Shown here in pieces: positions 17,467 through 38,884 of a DNA stretch of 48,703 nt. Within the stretch, counting starts at the first letter, position 1, and the number at the start of each line of letters is the position of its first letter. A program made the translations under genes and the position numbers. This DNA is from Geminicoccaceae bacterium (GTDB taxonomy: Bacteria > Pseudomonadota > Alphaproteobacteria > Geminicoccales > Geminicoccaceae): NCBI GenBank assembly GCA_025054575.1, contig JANWZN010000007.1:1-48703 (forward strand), given 5' to 3'. The notes under the pieces are model-generated. The model made no database searches, was not told the origin of the DNA, and was given only the letters and a program-made list of their open reading frames with translations.

Positions 17467-17834
17467 CACAGCACCTCGGGCGCCAGCGAGATGATCTTCA
17501 TGAACTTCTTGGCGCGCAGCTCGCGAGTCACCGGGCCGAAGATGCGCGTGCCGATCGGCTCGCCCTGATTGTTGATCAGCACGGCTGCGTTCTTGTCGAA
17601 CCGGATGGAGCTGCCGTCCGGCCGGTGGATCTCCTTGGCCGTGCGCACGATCACGGCCTTGGCGACCTCGCCCTTCTTCACCTTCCCGCGCGGAATGGCC
17701 TCTTTGATCGCGACCACGATCACGTCGCCGACCGTGCCCCACTTGCGGTGCGAGCCACCCAGAACGCGGATGCACTCGACCCGCCGCGCACCCGAATTGT
17801 CGGCCACCTCGAGATCGGTTTCCGGCATGATCAT
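17466..17834 (-). CDS. rplN: 50S ribosomal protein L14
   Basis: The protein has 122 residues. It begins [20 protein letters not shown], followed by [20 protein letters not shown] and the C-terminal [24 protein letters not shown] lies 7 nt before the ATG at 17834; a second ATG two codons later is less likely. Confidence 0.97.
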   Translation of the reverse strand: MIMPETDLEVADNSGARRVECIRVLGGSHRKWGTVGDVIVVAIKEAIPRGKVKKGEVAKAVIVRTAKEIHRPDGSSIRFDKNAAVLINNQGEPIGTRIFGPVTRELRAKKFMKIISLAPEVL

Positions 17835-17844
17835 CGCTAGATCC

Positions 17845-18099
17845 TCACCCCTGGCTCGCGGGCTCGCTGCCCTCGATCAGGACCTCCCAGCGCTTGCGTG
17901 CCGAGAGCGGCCGACACTCGACGATCCTGACCACGTCGCCGATCTTGAAACGATTCTCGGGATCGTGCGCCATGTACTTCTTCGACCGCTTGACGGTCTT
18001 GCCGTAGAGCGGATGCATCACGCGACGATCGACCCGCACGACGATCGTCTTGTCCATCTTGTCGCTCACCACCGTGCCTTGCAGCACCCGCCTCGGCAT
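17845..18099 (-). CDS. rpsQ: 30S ribosomal protein S17
   Basis: The protein has 84 residues. It opens [20 protein letters not shown], then '[20 protein letters not shown]' and [20 protein letters not shown]. It is an OB-fold primary binder of 16S rRNA. Confidence 0.97.
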   Translation of the reverse strand: MPRRVLQGTVVSDKMDKTIVVRVDRRVMHPLYGKTVKRSKKYMAHDPENRFKIGDVVRIVECRPLSARKRWEVLIEGSEPASQG

Positions 18100-18117
18100 C
18101 GCTCCGACCCCTACCCC

Positions 18118-18324
18118 TCAAGCCCTGACCGCGGCGGCGCGCCGGCGCTCGTTGAGCACCGTCAACAGACGCGCGATCTCCCGCCGCACCTCGCGCACCC
18201 GGCGCGTGTTCTCGAGCTGCCCGGTCGCCTTCTGAAAGCGCAGGTTGAACTGCTCCTTCTTGAGATCCAGAAGACGGCTCTTCAACGCGTCGTCGCTCTG
18301 CGCCCTGAGCTCGCTCGCGTTCAT
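18118..18324 (-). CDS. rpmC: 50S ribosomal protein L29
   Basis: The protein has 68 residues from ATG 18322-18324. It contains [40 protein letters not shown] and a Lys/Arg/Ala tail. L29 is a helical protein near the peptide exit tunnel. It starts 4 bp after rplP. Confidence 0.96.
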   Translation of the reverse strand: MNASELRAQSDDALKSRLLDLKKEQFNLRFQKATGQLENTRRVREVRREIARLLTVLNERRRAAAVRA

Positions 18325-18328
18325 CGCC

Positions 18329-18748
18329 TCACGCTCCTTCCTGGACGCGGGCCACGAACTTGGTCCGGATCGGCAGCTTGGCGGCGCCGCGCGCGATCGC
18401 CTCGGCCGCGAGCTCGGCCGGCACACCGTCGATCTCGAACAAGATGCGGCCCGGCTTGACCCGACACACCCAATATTCGACCGAACCCTTGCCCTTGCCC
18501 ATGCGGACCTCGGCGGGCTTCTTGCTCACCGGAATGTCCGGGAACACCCGGATCCAGACCCGGCCGACCCGCTTCAGATGGCGCGTGATCGCCCGCCGCG
18601 CCGCCTCGATCTGGCGCGCGGTCACCCGCTCCGGCTCGAGTGCCTTCATGCCGTAGGCGCCGAAGGTCAGGGTGAAGCCGCCCTTGGCCAGACCGTGGAT
18701 CCGGCCCTTGTGCGCCTTGCGGTACTTGGTGCGGTTGGGCTGCAGCAT
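18329..18748 (-). CDS. rplP: 50S ribosomal protein L16
   Basis: The protein has 139 residues. It opens [20 protein letters not shown], with '[20 protein letters not shown]' and [20 protein letters not shown]. It sits by the A site of the 50S subunit. The ATG shares one base with the rpsC stop (TGATG). Confidence 0.97.
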   Translation of the reverse strand: MLQPNRTKYRKAHKGRIHGLAKGGFTLTFGAYGMKALEPERVTARQIEAARRAITRHLKRVGRVWIRVFPDIPVSKKPAEVRMGKGKGSVEYWVCRVKPGRILFEIDGVPAELAAEAIARGAAKLPIRTKFVARVQEGA

Positions 18749-19455
18749 CAGGCCTCGCTCCCCCGCCGGCCTTCCGAGCGCTGCGGCGGGCCCGCCTCGG
18801 CGAGCTTGCGATCGTAGGCCATCGGATCGTGTTCGAAGATGTCGCCGCGATAGACCCAGACCTTGACCCCGCAGGTGCCGTAGGGGGTCTTCGCGGTCGC
18901 GCGGCCGAAATCGATGTTGGCGCGCAGCGTGTGCAGCGGCACCCGTCCCTCGCGGTACCACTCCGAGCGAGCGATTTCGGCCCCGCCCAGCCGGCCGCCG
19001 CAGGTCACCTTGATACCCTGCGCGCCGAGCCGCATCGCCGCCTGCACCGCCCGCTTCATCGCCCGCCGGAAGGTGACCCGCTTCTCGAGCTGCTGGGCGA
19101 TGTTCTCGGCCACGAGCTTGGCGTCGAGCTCGGGTTTGCGGACCTCGACGATGTTCAAGGTCACCTCGCCCGAGCAGCGCTGCGCGAGCTCGCGCCGCAA
19201 GGTCTCGATCTCGGCGCCCTTCTTGCCGATCACCACACCGGGTCGGGCGGTGTGGATCGTCACCCGCGCCTTCTTGGCCGGCCGCTCCACGACGACTCGA
19301 CTGACACCCGCCTGCGCCAGCCGCTTCTCGAGGAACTCGCGGATCTTGAGATCCTCGGCCAACAGCTTCGCATAGTCGTGGTCGGCGTACCAGCGCGAGT
19401 CCCAGGTCCGGTTGACGCCGAGCCGCAGGCCGACCGGGTTGACCTTCTGCCCCAT
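18748..19455 (-). CDS. rpsC: 30S ribosomal protein S3
   Basis: The protein has 235 residues. It opens [20 protein letters not shown]. The KH domain has '[20 protein letters not shown]', and the C-terminal domain has [20 protein letters not shown]. It lines the mRNA entry channel. Its start shares one base with the rplV stop and its stop shares one with rplP. Confidence 0.97.
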   Translation of the reverse strand: MGQKVNPVGLRLGVNRTWDSRWYADHDYAKLLAEDLKIREFLEKRLAQAGVSRVVVERPAKKARVTIHTARPGVVIGKKGAEIETLRRELAQRCSGEVTLNIVEVRKPELDAKLVAENIAQQLEKRVTFRRAMKRAVQAAMRLGAQGIKVTCGGRLGGAEIARSEWYREGRVPLHTLRANIDFGRATAKTPYGTCGVKVWVYRGDIFEHDPMAYDRKLAEAGPPQRSEGRRGSEA

Positions 19456-19835
19456 CAGGCCGCCTCCTCCGCCTGCCGCACGACGATCCGCAGCCGGCTG
19501 AAATATTTGTGGATGCGCCCCGCTCGGCCGCGGGCCCGGGCGTGCAACCGCTTCATGACGACCTGTTTGCCGACGCTCGCTTCGGCGACCACCAGCCGGT
19601 CGACATCGAGCCCGTGATTGTTCTCGGCGTTGGCGATGGCGCTCTCGAGCACTTTCTTGACCGAGGCGGCCGCCCGCTTGCGCGAAAAAGCGAGCGCGGT
19701 CACCGCCTTGCCGGCCGGCAGGCCACGAATGAGCTCGGCCACGAGGTCGAGCTTGCGTGGGCTGACCCGCAACATCAGCCCCTGTGCCAACGCCTCGTTC
19801 TCGGCCAGCCTGCGCTCCTGCTTGGGCTTGCCCAT
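19455..19835 (-). CDS. rplV: 50S ribosomal protein L22
   Basis: The protein has 126 residues, with [20 protein letters not shown], '[20 protein letters not shown]' and the tunnel hairpin '[20 protein letters not shown]'. L22 lines the exit-tunnel constriction. It begins 1 bp after rpsS. Confidence 0.97.
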   Translation of the reverse strand: MGKPKQERRLAENEALAQGLMLRVSPRKLDLVAELIRGLPAGKAVTALAFSRKRAAASVKKVLESAIANAENNHGLDVDRLVVAEASVGKQVVMKRLHARARGRAGRIHKYFSRLRIVVRQAEEAA

Positions 19836-19836
19836 C

Positions 19837-20115
19837 CTACTTCCTCTTGGCCTTCTTGTCGGCGCCGTGGCCGTGGAACGTGCGCGTCGGCGCGAACTCG
19901 CCGAGCTTGTGACCGACCATGTTCTCGGTCACGTAGACCGGAACGAACTTCTTGCCGTTGTGGACGGCGAAGGTGATCCCGACGAACTCCGGCACGATGG
20001 TGGAGCGCCGCGACCAGGTCTTGATGATGTCGTTGCGGCCCGAAGCCCGCACCTTCTCGACCTTGTCGAACAGGTAACCGTCGACGAACGGCCCCTTCCA
20101 AACCGAGCGCGGCAT
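19837..20115 (-). CDS. rpsS: 30S ribosomal protein S19
   Basis: The protein has 92 residues. It opens [20 protein letters not shown], with [20 protein letters not shown] and a C-terminal [20 protein letters not shown]. It sits in the 30S head and contacts S13. It begins 3 bp after rplB. Confidence 0.97.
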   Translation of the reverse strand: MPRSVWKGPFVDGYLFDKVEKVRASGRNDIIKTWSRRSTIVPEFVGITFAVHNGKKFVPVYVTENMVGHKLGEFAPTRTFHGHGADKKAKRK

Positions 20116-20118
20116 GGC

Positions 20119-20961
20119 TCAGCCACCCCTCTTCTTGGCGAGATGCCGGCTGCGCACGATCATGCTCGTGGTCCGCTTGTTGCGCCGCGTCTTGTGCCCC
20201 TTGGTCGGCTGACCCCACGGGCTCACCGGGTGGCGACCGCCCGAGGTCTTGCCCTCGCCGCCACCGTGCGGATGGTCGATCGGGTTCATCGACACGCCGC
20301 GATTGTGCGGCCGACGCCCCTTCCAGCGCATCCGCCCGGCCTTGCCCCAGACGACGTTCTGGTGGTCGGGATTGGAGACGGCACCGACCGTCGCCATGCA
20401 ATTCTGGTGCACCAGCCGGATCTCACCCGACATGAGCCGCACCTGCGCATAGTCGCCGTCACGGCCGATCAGCTGGGCGAAGGTCCCGGCCGAGCGGGCG
20501 AGCTGGCCGCCCTTGCCGATCTTGAGCTCGACATTGTGGACGATCGTGCCCACCGGGATGTTCTTGAGCGGTGCCGCGTTGCCGGGCTTGATGTCGACCT
20601 TCTCGCCGGCCACCACGGTGTCGCCCACCGCCAGACGCTGCGGCGCCAGGATGTAGGACTGCTCGCCATCCGCGTAGCGCAAGAGCGCGATGAAGCCGGT
20701 GCGATTGGGATCGTATTCGAGCCGCTCGACGATGGCCGGGACGTCCCACTTGCGCCGCTTGAAGTCGATCAGCCGGTAGGCGCGCTTGTGCCCGCCACCG
20801 CGGAAGCGCACGGTGATGTGACCGTGGTTGTTGCGCCCGCCACTCGAGGTCTTGCCACGGGTCAGCGCCTTGACCGGCTTGCCCTTGTGCAGCTCGGAGC
20901 GGTCGACCAGGACCAGCTGGCGACGCGCCGGGCTCGTCGGCTTGAAGCTCTTGAGCGCCAT
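20119..20961 (-). CDS. rplB: 50S ribosomal protein L2
   Basis: The protein has 280 residues. It contains [40 protein letters not shown] and the peptidyl-transferase-adjacent [20 protein letters not shown], including the conserved histidine. It is needed for subunit joining. It follows rplW by 4 bp. Confidence 0.98.
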   Translation of the reverse strand: MALKSFKPTSPARRQLVLVDRSELHKGKPVKALTRGKTSSGGRNNHGHITVRFRGGGHKRAYRLIDFKRRKWDVPAIVERLEYDPNRTGFIALLRYADGEQSYILAPQRLAVGDTVVAGEKVDIKPGNAAPLKNIPVGTIVHNVELKIGKGGQLARSAGTFAQLIGRDGDYAQVRLMSGEIRLVHQNCMATVGAVSNPDHQNVVWGKAGRMRWKGRRPHNRGVSMNPIDHPHGGGEGKTSGGRHPVSPWGQPTKGHKTRRNKRTTSMIVRSRHLAKKRGG

Positions 20962-20965
20962 CGCC

Positions 20966-21259
20966 TCAGATCCCCGTGGTGACGTCGATCCGTGCGCCCT
21001 CGGCGAGCGTCACGATCGCCTTCTTGACGTCCGGCCGACGGCCGAGCCGGCCGCGGGACCGCTTGACCTTGCCCTTGACGTTCAAGGTGTTCACCGCCGT
21101 GACCTTGACGTTGAAGAGCGCCTCGACGGCGGCCTTGATCTGCGGTTTGGTCGCATCCGGCCGAACCTTGAACACGATCTGGTTCTTCTCCGACAGCATC
21201 GTCGCCTTCTCGGTGATCACCGGGGCGATGATGACGTCGTACGTCGAGGCCCTGATCAT
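20966..21259 (-). CDS. rplW: 50S ribosomal protein L23
   Basis: The protein has 97 residues from ATG 21257-21259. It has [40 protein letters not shown] and [21 protein letters not shown]23 docks trigger factor and SRP at the tunnel exit. Its start overlaps the rplD stop as ATGA. Confidence 0.96.
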   Translation of the reverse strand: MIRASTYDVIIAPVITEKATMLSEKNQIVFKVRPDATKPQIKAAVEALFNVKVTAVNTLNVKGKVKRSRGRLGRRPDVKKAIVTLAEGARIDVTTGI

Positions 21260-21876
21260 GCGAGCCGCTCCGAAAGGCCCTGCACCGCCTCGGTGGTCAA
21301 CACCAACACCTCCCGCCGGAGGATGTCGTAAACGTTGGCACCCTGCACGGGCAGAACGTCGAGTGCGGGAATGTTGCGGGCGCCGCGCGCGAAGTTGGGG
21401 TCGATCTCCGCTCCGCCCACGACCAGCGCCGACCCGATCCCGAGCCGCGCCATCGCCGCTGCGACCTCTTTCGTCTTGGCCACGGGGAGCTCGAGCCGGT
21501 CGAGCACCACGAGCTTGCCCTCTTTGGCCTTGGCCGAGAGCGCGCATTTGAGCCCGAGGGCGCGCACCTTGCGCGGCAGGTCGATGGCATGGCTGCGCGG
21601 CAAGGGCCCGTGCGCGACACCGCCGCCGCGGAACAAATTGACCCGCCGCGAGCCGTGCCGGGCCCGGCCGGTGCCCTTCTGCTTGTACATCTTGGCACCG
21701 GTGCGATTGACCTCGCCGCGGGTCTTGACCTTGTGCGTGCCCGCCCGGCGCTTGGCCAGCTGCCAGACCACCACCCGCTGGAGGATGTCGGGCCGCACCT
21801 CGACGCCGAAGATGGAATCGTCGAGTTCGATCGTCCCGACTTCTTCGGCCATGAGGTTCTTGACCGGGAGCTGCAT
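21256..21876 (-). CDS. rplD: 50S ribosomal protein L4
   Basis: The protein has 206 residues from ATG 21874-21876 ([20 protein letters not shown]). It has '[20 protein letters not shown]' and [20 protein letters not shown], the tunnel loop. The junction reads GTGAGCATG: a GTG at 21882 overlaps the rplC stop, but the Shine-Dalgarno GGAGG is only 1 nt from it and 7 nt from the ATG. The ATG is therefore preferred. In E. coli L4 represses the S10 operon; no leader for that was found here. Confidence 0.95.
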   Translation of the reverse strand: MQLPVKNLMAEEVGTIELDDSIFGVEVRPDILQRVVVWQLAKRRAGTHKVKTRGEVNRTGAKMYKQKGTGRARHGSRRVNLFRGGGVAHGPLPRSHAIDLPRKVRALGLKCALSAKAKEGKLVVLDRLELPVAKTKEVAAAMARLGIGSALVVGGAEIDPNFARGARNIPALDVLPVQGANVYDILRREVLVLTTEAVQGLSERLA

Positions 21877-21878
21877 GC

Positions 21879-22598
21879 TCACGCCTCCGGCTCCTCGTGC
21901 ACGATCGCCTCGGCCTCTTCGCCCGCCTTGACGAGCGCAGCCGGGTAGGGAGCCTCTTTGGGCAAGCGCTTCTTGACCGCGTCGCGGACCTCGACCCAGG
22001 CCCCCCGCGCACCCGGCACGCCACCCTTGACGAGGATGATCCCGGTCGCCGGGTCGACGCCGAACACCTCGAGGTTCTGCACCGTCACCCGCCGCGCACC
22101 CATGTGCCCGGCCATCTTCTTGCCCTTGAAGACCTTGCCCGGGTCCTGACGGTTACCGGTCGAGCCGTGCGAGCGGTGCGAGATCGACACCCCGTGGCTC
22201 GCCCGCAGCCCGCCGAAATTGTGCCGCTTCATGGCGCCGGCGAAGCCCTTGCCGATCGACACCGCCGAGACGTCGACATGTTGGCCGGCGACGAAATGCC
22301 CGACATGGACCTCGCTGCCGACCGGGACCACCGCATCGGGCGCCACCCGGAACTCGACGAGCTTGGCCTTGGGTTCGACCTTGGCCTTGGCGAAATGGCC
22401 TCGCATCGGCTTCGTCACGTTTTTCGTCTTGGCCTTGCCGACACCCAGCTGCACCGCACTGTAGCCGTCCTTCTCCGGCGTGCGGACGGCGACCACTTCG
22501 GCCTTCTCGACCTGCAGCACCGTGACCGGCACGTGGCTGCCGTCGACCCCGAAGAGCCGTGTCATGCCGAGCTTGCGGGCGAGGAGCCCCGTGCGCAT
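21879..22598 (-). CDS. rplC: 50S ribosomal protein L3
   Basis: The protein has 239 residues from ATG 22596-22598 ([20 protein letters not shown]). It has [40 protein letters not shown] and [24 protein letters not shown] lies 8 nt before this ATG; another ATG two codons upstream (22604) is too close to it. The C-terminal ~25 residues are an acidic Ala/Glu tail. Confidence 0.95.
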   Translation of the reverse strand: MRTGLLARKLGMTRLFGVDGSHVPVTVLQVEKAEVVAVRTPEKDGYSAVQLGVGKAKTKNVTKPMRGHFAKAKVEPKAKLVEFRVAPDAVVPVGSEVHVGHFVAGQHVDVSAVSIGKGFAGAMKRHNFGGLRASHGVSISHRSHGSTGNRQDPGKVFKGKKMAGHMGARRVTVQNLEVFGVDPATGIILVKGGVPGARGAWVEVRDAVKKRLPKEAPYPAALVKAGEEAEAIVHEEPEA

Positions 22599-22608
22599 CG
22601 CCATACCC

Positions 22609-22917
22609 TCAGAGCTTGATCTCGACGTCGACACCCGCCGCCAGGTCGAGCTTCATGAGCGCGTCCACGGTCTGCGGGGTCGGATCGACGATGTCGAGGA
22701 GCCGCTTGTGCGTGCGGATCTCGAACTGCTCGCGACTCTTCTTGTCGATGTGCGGCGAGCGGTTGACGGTGAACCGCTCGATCCGGTTGGGCAAGGGGAT
22801 CGGACCGCGGACCCTGGCCCCGGTCCGCTTCGCCGTGCCGACGATCTCCCGCACCGACTGGTCGAGCACGCGATGATCGAAGGCCTTGAGGCGAATGCGG
22901 ATGTTCTGCGTTTCCAT
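22609..22917 (-). CDS. rpsJ: 30S ribosomal protein S10 (NusE)
   Basis: The protein has 102 residues. It opens [20 protein letters not shown], with '[20 protein letters not shown]' and '[20 protein letters not shown]'. S10 is a ribosomal protein and also an antitermination partner of NusB and NusG. It begins 25 bp after tuf, so S10 and str genes probably share transcripts. Confidence 0.97.
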   Translation of the reverse strand: METQNIRIRLKAFDHRVLDQSVREIVGTAKRTGARVRGPIPLPNRIERFTVNRSPHIDKKSREQFEIRTHKRLLDIVDPTPQTVDALMKLDLAAGVDVEIKL

Positions 22918-22942
22918 GGCGCGCGGTCCGTCCCTCTGCTCG

Positions 22943-24133
<1,191 letters not shown>

Positions 24134-24173
24134 CTCCGGTCCTCCGCTCGAAAGCGTGCTCTGCGCCCGTCGC

Positions 24174-26249
<2,076 letters not shown>

Positions 26250-26275
26250 GATCGTCGCCTCGGCCCGAACCGTGG

Positions 26276-26755
<480 letters not shown>

Positions 26756-27127
26756 TTACTTCGGCCGCTTGACGCCGTACTTGGAGCGCCCCTGCTTGCG
26801 CCCCTGCACACCCTGGGTATCGAGGGTGCCGCGGATGATGTGGTAGCGGACACCCGGCAGGTCCTTGACCCGGCCACCGCGGATCAGCACGACCGAGTGC
26901 TCCTGCAGATTGTGCCCCTCGCCGGGGATGTAGCTCGTCACCTCGTAGCCGTTGGTGAGGCGCACGCGAGCGACCTTGCGCAAGGCCGAGTTCGGCTTTT
27001 TCGGCGTGGTCGTGTAGACGCGCGTGCACACGCCCCGCTTCTGCGGGCAGGCCTGCATCGCCGGAACCTTGTTGCGTTCCGGCTTCGGTTCCCGGCCCTT
27101 GCGCACGAGCTGGTTGATCGTCGGCAT
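26756..27127 (-). CDS. rpsL: 30S ribosomal protein S12
   Basis: The protein has 123 residues. It opens [20 protein letters not shown]. It carries '[20 protein letters not shown]' with K43 and K44 intact, the site of classic streptomycin-resistance changes, so the allele looks wild type. It is the first gene of the str operon, behind the promoter candidate at 27311-27339. Confidence 0.98.
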   Translation of the reverse strand: MPTINQLVRKGREPKPERNKVPAMQACPQKRGVCTRVYTTTPKKPNSALRKVARVRLTNGYEVTSYIPGEGHNLQEHSVVLIRGGRVKDLPGVRYHIIRGTLDTQGVQGRKQGRSKYGVKRPK

Positions 27128-27153
27128 GCTCGACCGTCCTCGACCCTCGTCCC

Positions 27154-27223
27154 GATGCCCCGCCCTTCGGCGGCATCGCCCGACACGAAAACGACCGACA
27201 GCCGGCCAACCGGCCCCGGTCGT
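27154..27223 (-). promoter_or_regulatory. Structured leader of the str operon
   Basis: Two hairpins are visible between the candidate start point and rpsL. One pairs GATGCC (27154-27159) with GGCATC (27172-27177), extended inward past a 2-nt bulge. The other pairs ACGACCG (27191-27197) with CGGTCGT (27217-27223), with an inner stem GCCGG (27201-27205)/CCGGC (27210-27214). Neither is followed by a T-run. They may be a target for feedback by S7 or another product; this is inference. Confidence 0.4.
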
Positions 27224-27310
27224 GTCACGCTCGCCTACCTACCACCTGTTTTCGGTGCAGCGTCTGATCCGCGTGGGTCACCGCCTGCACCCTAGACAAT
27301 GGCGCCCGGT

Positions 27311-27339
27311 CTTCTAGGCCCGCGGCGCCGACCCGTCAA
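27311..27339 (-). promoter_or_regulatory. Probable promoter of the str operon
   Basis: On the minus strand, TTGACG (27334-27339, 5 of 6) and TAGAAG (27311-27316, 4 of 6) are separated by 17 bp in the rpoC-rpsL gap. Transcription would begin near 27304 and give a leader of about 175 nt before rpsL. Confidence 0.6.
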
Positions 27340-27353
27340 GCCCCGATCGGGCC

Positions 27354-27383
27354 CGGCCGGCGGCGCCGTTCCGCCGCCGGCCG
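27354..27383 (-). terminator. GC-rich hairpin after rpoC, possible terminator
   Basis: A 12-bp perfect stem (27354-27365 with 27372-27383, 6-nt loop) begins 12 bp past the rpoC stop. A CCCGATCGGG palindrome follows at 27342-27351. No T-run follows, so intrinsic termination is uncertain; it could instead stabilise or process the rpoBC message. Confidence 0.45.
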
Positions 27384-27395
27384 CGACCCGCCGTC

Positions 27396-31574
<4,179 letters not shown>

Positions 31575-31623
31575 CGTCCGCCCGCTCGCTCGAGGTCCAC
31601 CCGACGCTCGCCCACGATTCGGC

Positions 31624-35748
<4,125 letters not shown>

Positions 35749-35818
35749 CGCTCGCCCTCGTTGCTGCCTCGATCGCGACCGGCGCAGCGGCCGTGTCGCG
35801 CGGAAGTCAACGCCGACG

Positions 35819-35844
35819 GGCCGTGGCGCCGAAGCACCACGGCC
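35819..35844 (-). other. Hairpin in the rplL-rpoB gap
   Basis: GGCCGTGG (35819-35826) and CCACGGCC (35837-35844) form a perfect 8-bp stem with a 10-nt loop in the 207-bp rplL-rpoB gap. Enteric bacteria have an attenuator and an RNase III site in this gap. No T-run follows here, so partial termination or processing is only a possibility. Confidence 0.4.
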
Positions 35845-35938
35845 GATCGGGCGTCCACCTCGCCACAAAGAGATGATCTCCGCGCGGGTCAGCCGCGGCT
35901 TCGGTTGCTGCCGGCCGGCCGACCCGCCGGAGCGGGAT

Positions 35939-35954
35939 GCGGCGCAAGCGCCGC
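35939..35954 (-). terminator. Hairpin directly after the rplL stop, possible attenuator
   Basis: GCGGCGC and GCGCCGC pair (7 bp, apical CTTG-type loop) within a few bases of the rplL TAA. Such a position suits partial termination that would make L7/L12 in excess over RNA polymerase. A T-tract is lacking, so confidence is low. Confidence 0.4.
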
Positions 35955-35955
35955 C

Positions 35956-36339
35956 TTACTTGACCTCGACCGTGGCGCCGGCACCCTCGAGCTGCGCCTT
36001 GATCTTGGCGGCCTCCTCCTTGGAGACGCCTTCTTTGACCGGCTTCGGCGCGCCCTCGACGAGATCCTTGGCCTCCTTGAGGCCGAGCCCGGTGATCGCG
36101 CGGACCTCTTTGATGACGTTGATCTTGTTGGCGCCGGCCGCGGTCAAGATCACGTCGAACTCGGTCTTCTCCTCCACCGGTGCAGCCGCCGCCGGTGCCG
36201 CCGCCCCGGCGACCGCGGCCACCGCGACCGGTGCGGCCGCCGACACGCCCCACTTCTCCTCGAGCATCTTCGACAGCTGCGCCGCCTCCAGCACGGTCAG
36301 CTTCGACAGATCCTCGACCAGCTGCTCCAGATTCGCCAT
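35956..36339 (-). CDS. rplL: 50S ribosomal protein L7/L12
   Basis: The protein has 127 residues from ATG 36337-36339 ([20 protein letters not shown]). An Ala/Pro/Val-rich hinge is at ~33-56. The C-terminal domain is [20 protein letters not shown], then [20 protein letters not shown]. It recruits translation GTPases. GAGAGGG lies just upstream. It follows rplJ by 87 bp, and a 207-bp gap separates it from rpoB. Confidence 0.98.
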   Translation of the reverse strand: MANLEQLVEDLSKLTVLEAAQLSKMLEEKWGVSAAAPVAVAAVAGAAAPAAAAPVEEKTEFDVILTAAGANKINVIKEVRAITGLGLKEAKDLVEGAPKPVKEGVSKEEAAKIKAQLEGAGATVEVK

Positions 36340-36426
36340 CGCACCCTCTCTCGTACGAACCCCGCCGCGGCGCCGGCTCCCCGTTCGCCGCACACCCTTG
36401 CCCGCGGCCGCCTCGGCCGCCGCCGA

Positions 36427-36951
36427 TCACGCCGCCTCGTCGCCGTCCTTCTCGGCGAAGGCTTTGACCACGCGCGCCAACTGCCCGGCCGGCGCCTGCA
36501 ATACGCCGATCAGGCGCGATGCCGGAGCCTGCAACAGCCCCACGAGCCGAGCCCGCAGCACGTCGAGCGAAGGCAGCTCGGCGAGTGCCTTGACCGCCTC
36601 CGGATCGAGCACCGAACCCTTGAGCCCGCCACCGACGATCGCGAGCTTCTCGTTCTTGCGAGCGAAGTCGACCACGACCTTGGGCACGGCGACCGGGTCG
36701 CGTGCCACGGCGATCGCCGTCGGCCCCTTGAAGAGAGTCGCCATCGCGGTGAACGGCGTCCCGTCCAGAGCCCGTTTGGCGAGCCGGTTCTTGGTCACCT
36801 TGAAGGCACCACCGGCGGCCCGCACCTGGCGGCGCAGCTCGGTCAGCTCGGCCACCGTGAGGCCTTTGTAATGCGTCACCACGACGACCTCGGCATCGTC
36901 GAGGGTCGCCTGGAGCTCGTCGACGACTCGTGTCTTCTCGGCGCGCAGCAC
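36427..36951 (-). CDS. rplJ: 50S ribosomal protein L10
   Basis: The protein has 174 residues from GTG 36949-36951 (VLRAEKTRVVDELQATLDDA), with GGAGGCAGGG just ahead. It has VVTHYKGLTVAELTELRRQV and 'GGAFKVTKNRLAKRALDGTP'. The C-terminal helix that binds L12 dimers carries a near-repeat (VGLLQAPASRL, IGVLQAPAGQL), likely one L12-dimer site per repeat. L10 in complex with L12 represses its own operon in E. coli. Confidence 0.97.
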   Translation of the reverse strand: MLRAEKTRVVDELQATLDDAEVVVVTHYKGLTVAELTELRRQVRAAGGAFKVTKNRLAKRALDGTPFTAMATLFKGPTAIAVARDPVAVPKVVVDFARKNEKLAIVGGGLKGSVLDPEAVKALAELPSLDVLRARLVGLLQAPASRLIGVLQAPAGQLARVVKAFAEKDGDEAA

Positions 36952-37106
36952 CCCTGCCTCCGCCTCGACCCGCGATCCCTTCCGCGCTCTACCGGCCCCG
37001 CCGCGGCGCCGCAGGCACTACCACCGCGCAGGGCGCAAGGGAGCCGCCGCGCGCACCCGCTGGCGCCCGCGGCAGCTCGATTCGGTCCACGCGCCCGAGG
37101 CCTGGC

Positions 37107-37134
37107 AACATAGCCGTTCCGGCGTGCTGCGCAA
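37107..37134 (-). promoter_or_regulatory. Candidate promoter of rplJL-rpoBC
   Basis: On the minus strand, TTGCGC (37129-37134, 3 of 6) and TATGTT (37107-37112, 4 of 6) are 16 bp apart in the 201-bp rplA-rplJ gap. This would give a ~150-nt leader to rplJ, the place where an L10-L12 control site is expected. I could not confirm that structure. Confidence 0.45.
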
Positions 37135-37152
37135 GCCCGGATTCGCGCGACC

Positions 37153-37848
37153 TCACGTCACGAGGCTTGCGATCTCGACCCGCACCCCCGGCCCCATGGT
37201 CGAGGAGAGATGCGCCCGCTTGAGGTAGGTGCCCTTGGCACCGCTCGGCTTGGCCTTGTTGATCGCATCGACCAGCGCGCGGACGTTCTCGACGAGCTTG
37301 TCCTCCGGGAAGCTCGCCTTGCCCACACCGGCATGGACGATCCCCGCTTTTTCGACCCGGAATTGGATCTGGCCGCCCTTGGCGGCCTCGACCGCTTCTT
37401 TCACGTTCGGCGTGACGGTGCCGAGCTTCGGGTTCGGCATCAGCCCGCGCGGGCCCAGGATGCGGCCGAGCCTGCCGACGAGCGGCATCATGTCGGGGGT
37501 GGCGATGCAACGCTCGAAATCGATCTGCCCGGCCTGGATCTTCTCGGCCAGATCCTCGGCCCCGACCAGGTCGGCACCGGCCGCGCGCGCCTCTTCCGCC
37601 TTCTCGCCGCGGGCGAAGACCGCCACCCGCACGGTCTTGCCGGTGCCGTGCGGCAGCGTCACCGTGCCGCGCACCATCTGATCCGCGTGCCGCGGGTCGA
37701 CGCCGAGCGCCAGAGCGAGCTCGACCGTCTCGTCGAACTTGGCGGTCGCGGTCTGCTTGATGAGCTTGACCGCCTCGGGCAGTGCCACGGGCTTGCTCCG
37801 GTCGACCAGCGCCCGCGCCGCCCGGATCCGCTTGCCGATCCGCGCCAT
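37153..37848 (-). CDS. rplA: 50S ribosomal protein L1
   Basis: The protein has 231 residues. It has [20 protein letters not shown], '[20 protein letters not shown]' and [20 protein letters not shown]. It forms the L1 stalk and in E. coli represses rplKA. It follows rplK by 4 bp and precedes the 201-bp rplJ leader. Confidence 0.97.
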   Translation of the reverse strand: MARIGKRIRAARALVDRSKPVALPEAVKLIKQTATAKFDETVELALALGVDPRHADQMVRGTVTLPHGTGKTVRVAVFARGEKAEEARAAGADLVGAEDLAEKIQAGQIDFERCIATPDMMPLVGRLGRILGPRGLMPNPKLGTVTPNVKEAVEAAKGGQIQFRVEKAGIVHAGVGKASFPEDKLVENVRALVDAINKAKPSGAKGTYLKRAHLSSTMGPGVRVEIASLVT

Positions 37849-37852
37849 GGCC

Positions 37853-38284
37853 TCACTCCACCACCTGCAGGCCCATCGAGCGGGCCGAGCCTTTGACCAT
37901 CGCGATCGCGCCCTCGAGATCGACCGCGTTCAGATCCTTCATCTTGGCTTCGGCGATCTGGCGGACCTGTGCCGCCGTGACCTTGCCCACAGGCGCGGTC
38001 TTGCCCGGCGTCTGGCTGCCCTTCTCGAGCCCGGCCGCCTTCTTGAGATAGTAGCTCACCGGCGGCGTCTTGGTGACGAAGCTGAACGTCCGGTCGGCGT
38101 AGGCGGTGATGATCACCGGCACCGGCATGCCGGGCTCCATGCCCTGGGTCGCCGCGTTGAACTCCTTGACGAACTGCATGATGTTGAGCCCGCGCTGGCC
38201 GAGCGCGGGCCCGATCGGCGGCGACGGGTTGGCCTTGCCGGCCGGAACTTGCAGCTTGATGTAACCGACGATTTTCTTGGCCAT
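37853..38284 (-). CDS. rplK: 50S ribosomal protein L11
   Basis: The protein has 143 residues. It has [40 protein letters not shown] and [20 protein letters not shown]. It belongs to the factor-binding centre and is needed for RelA activation. It follows nusG by 69 bp. Confidence 0.98.
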   Translation of the reverse strand: MAKKIVGYIKLQVPAGKANPSPPIGPALGQRGLNIMQFVKEFNAATQGMEPGMPVPVIITAYADRTFSFVTKTPPVSYYLKKAAGLEKGSQTPGKTAPVGKVTAAQVRQIAEAKMKDLNAVDLEGAIAMVKGSARSMGLQVVE

Positions 38285-38353
38285 CGGGCCTTCTCCTGGT
38301 TCGCGGTGCCGACGCGCCCGGTTCGAGCGGGCGCTCCCGCGGGGTTCGCTCGC

Positions 38354-38884
38354 TCAGGTCCGCTCGACCTGCGAATATTCGAGTTCGACCGGGGTGGCGC
38401 GCCCGAAGATGGAGACCAGGACCTTGAGCCGCCCCTTGGCCTCGTCGACCTCCTCGACCGTGCCGCTGAACGAGGCGAAGGGCCCCTCCGCGACCCGCAC
38501 CTGGTCGCCCGGCACGAAACTGATCGAGGGCTTGGGATGCTCCTTGACCTCTTCGACCTGATGCATGATCCGCTCGGCCTCGGCGTCCGAGATCGGCTGC
38601 GGCTTGCCGCCGGCCCCGAGAAATCCGGTGACCTTGCCGGTGTTGCGCACCAACGACCAGGTCTCGTCGTTGAGCTCCATCTTCACGAGCACGTAGCCCG
38701 GGAAGAACTTGCGCTCGGTCGGCACCTTCTTGCCGCGCCGCACCTCGACGACCTCCTCCATCGGCACGAGGATCTCGTCGAAGAGGTGCGACAGCCCCTT
38801 CTGCGCCGCCTGCTCGCGGATCGAATCTCGGACCTTCTTCTCGAAGCCCGAATAGACGTGGATGATGTACCAGCGCTTGGCCAT
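38354..38884 (-). CDS. nusG: Transcription termination/antitermination protein NusG
   Basis: The protein has 176 residues from ATG 38882-38884 (MAKRWYIIHVYSGFEKKVRD). The NGN domain has 'RKFFPGYVLVKMELNDETWS'. The C-terminal KOW domain has FVPGDQVRVAEGPFASFSGT and LKVLVSIFGRATPVELEYSQ. It links RNA polymerase with Rho or with S10/ribosome. Its start shares one base with the secE stop (TGATG). Confidence 0.97.
   Translation of the reverse strand: MAKRWYIIHVYSGFEKKVRDSIREQAAQKGLSHLFDEILVPMEEVVEVRRGKKVPTERKFFPGYVLVKMELNDETWSLVRNTGKVTGFLGAGGKPQPISDAEAERIMHQVEEVKEHPKPSISFVPGDQVRVAEGPFASFSGTVEEVDEAKGRLKVLVSIFGRATPVELEYSQVERT

Noticed and set aside
22598-22917. An S10-operon leader of the kind L4 controls in E. 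coli.
   Set aside because: Only 25 bp separate tuf from rpsJ, too little for such a leader, so no feature was called.
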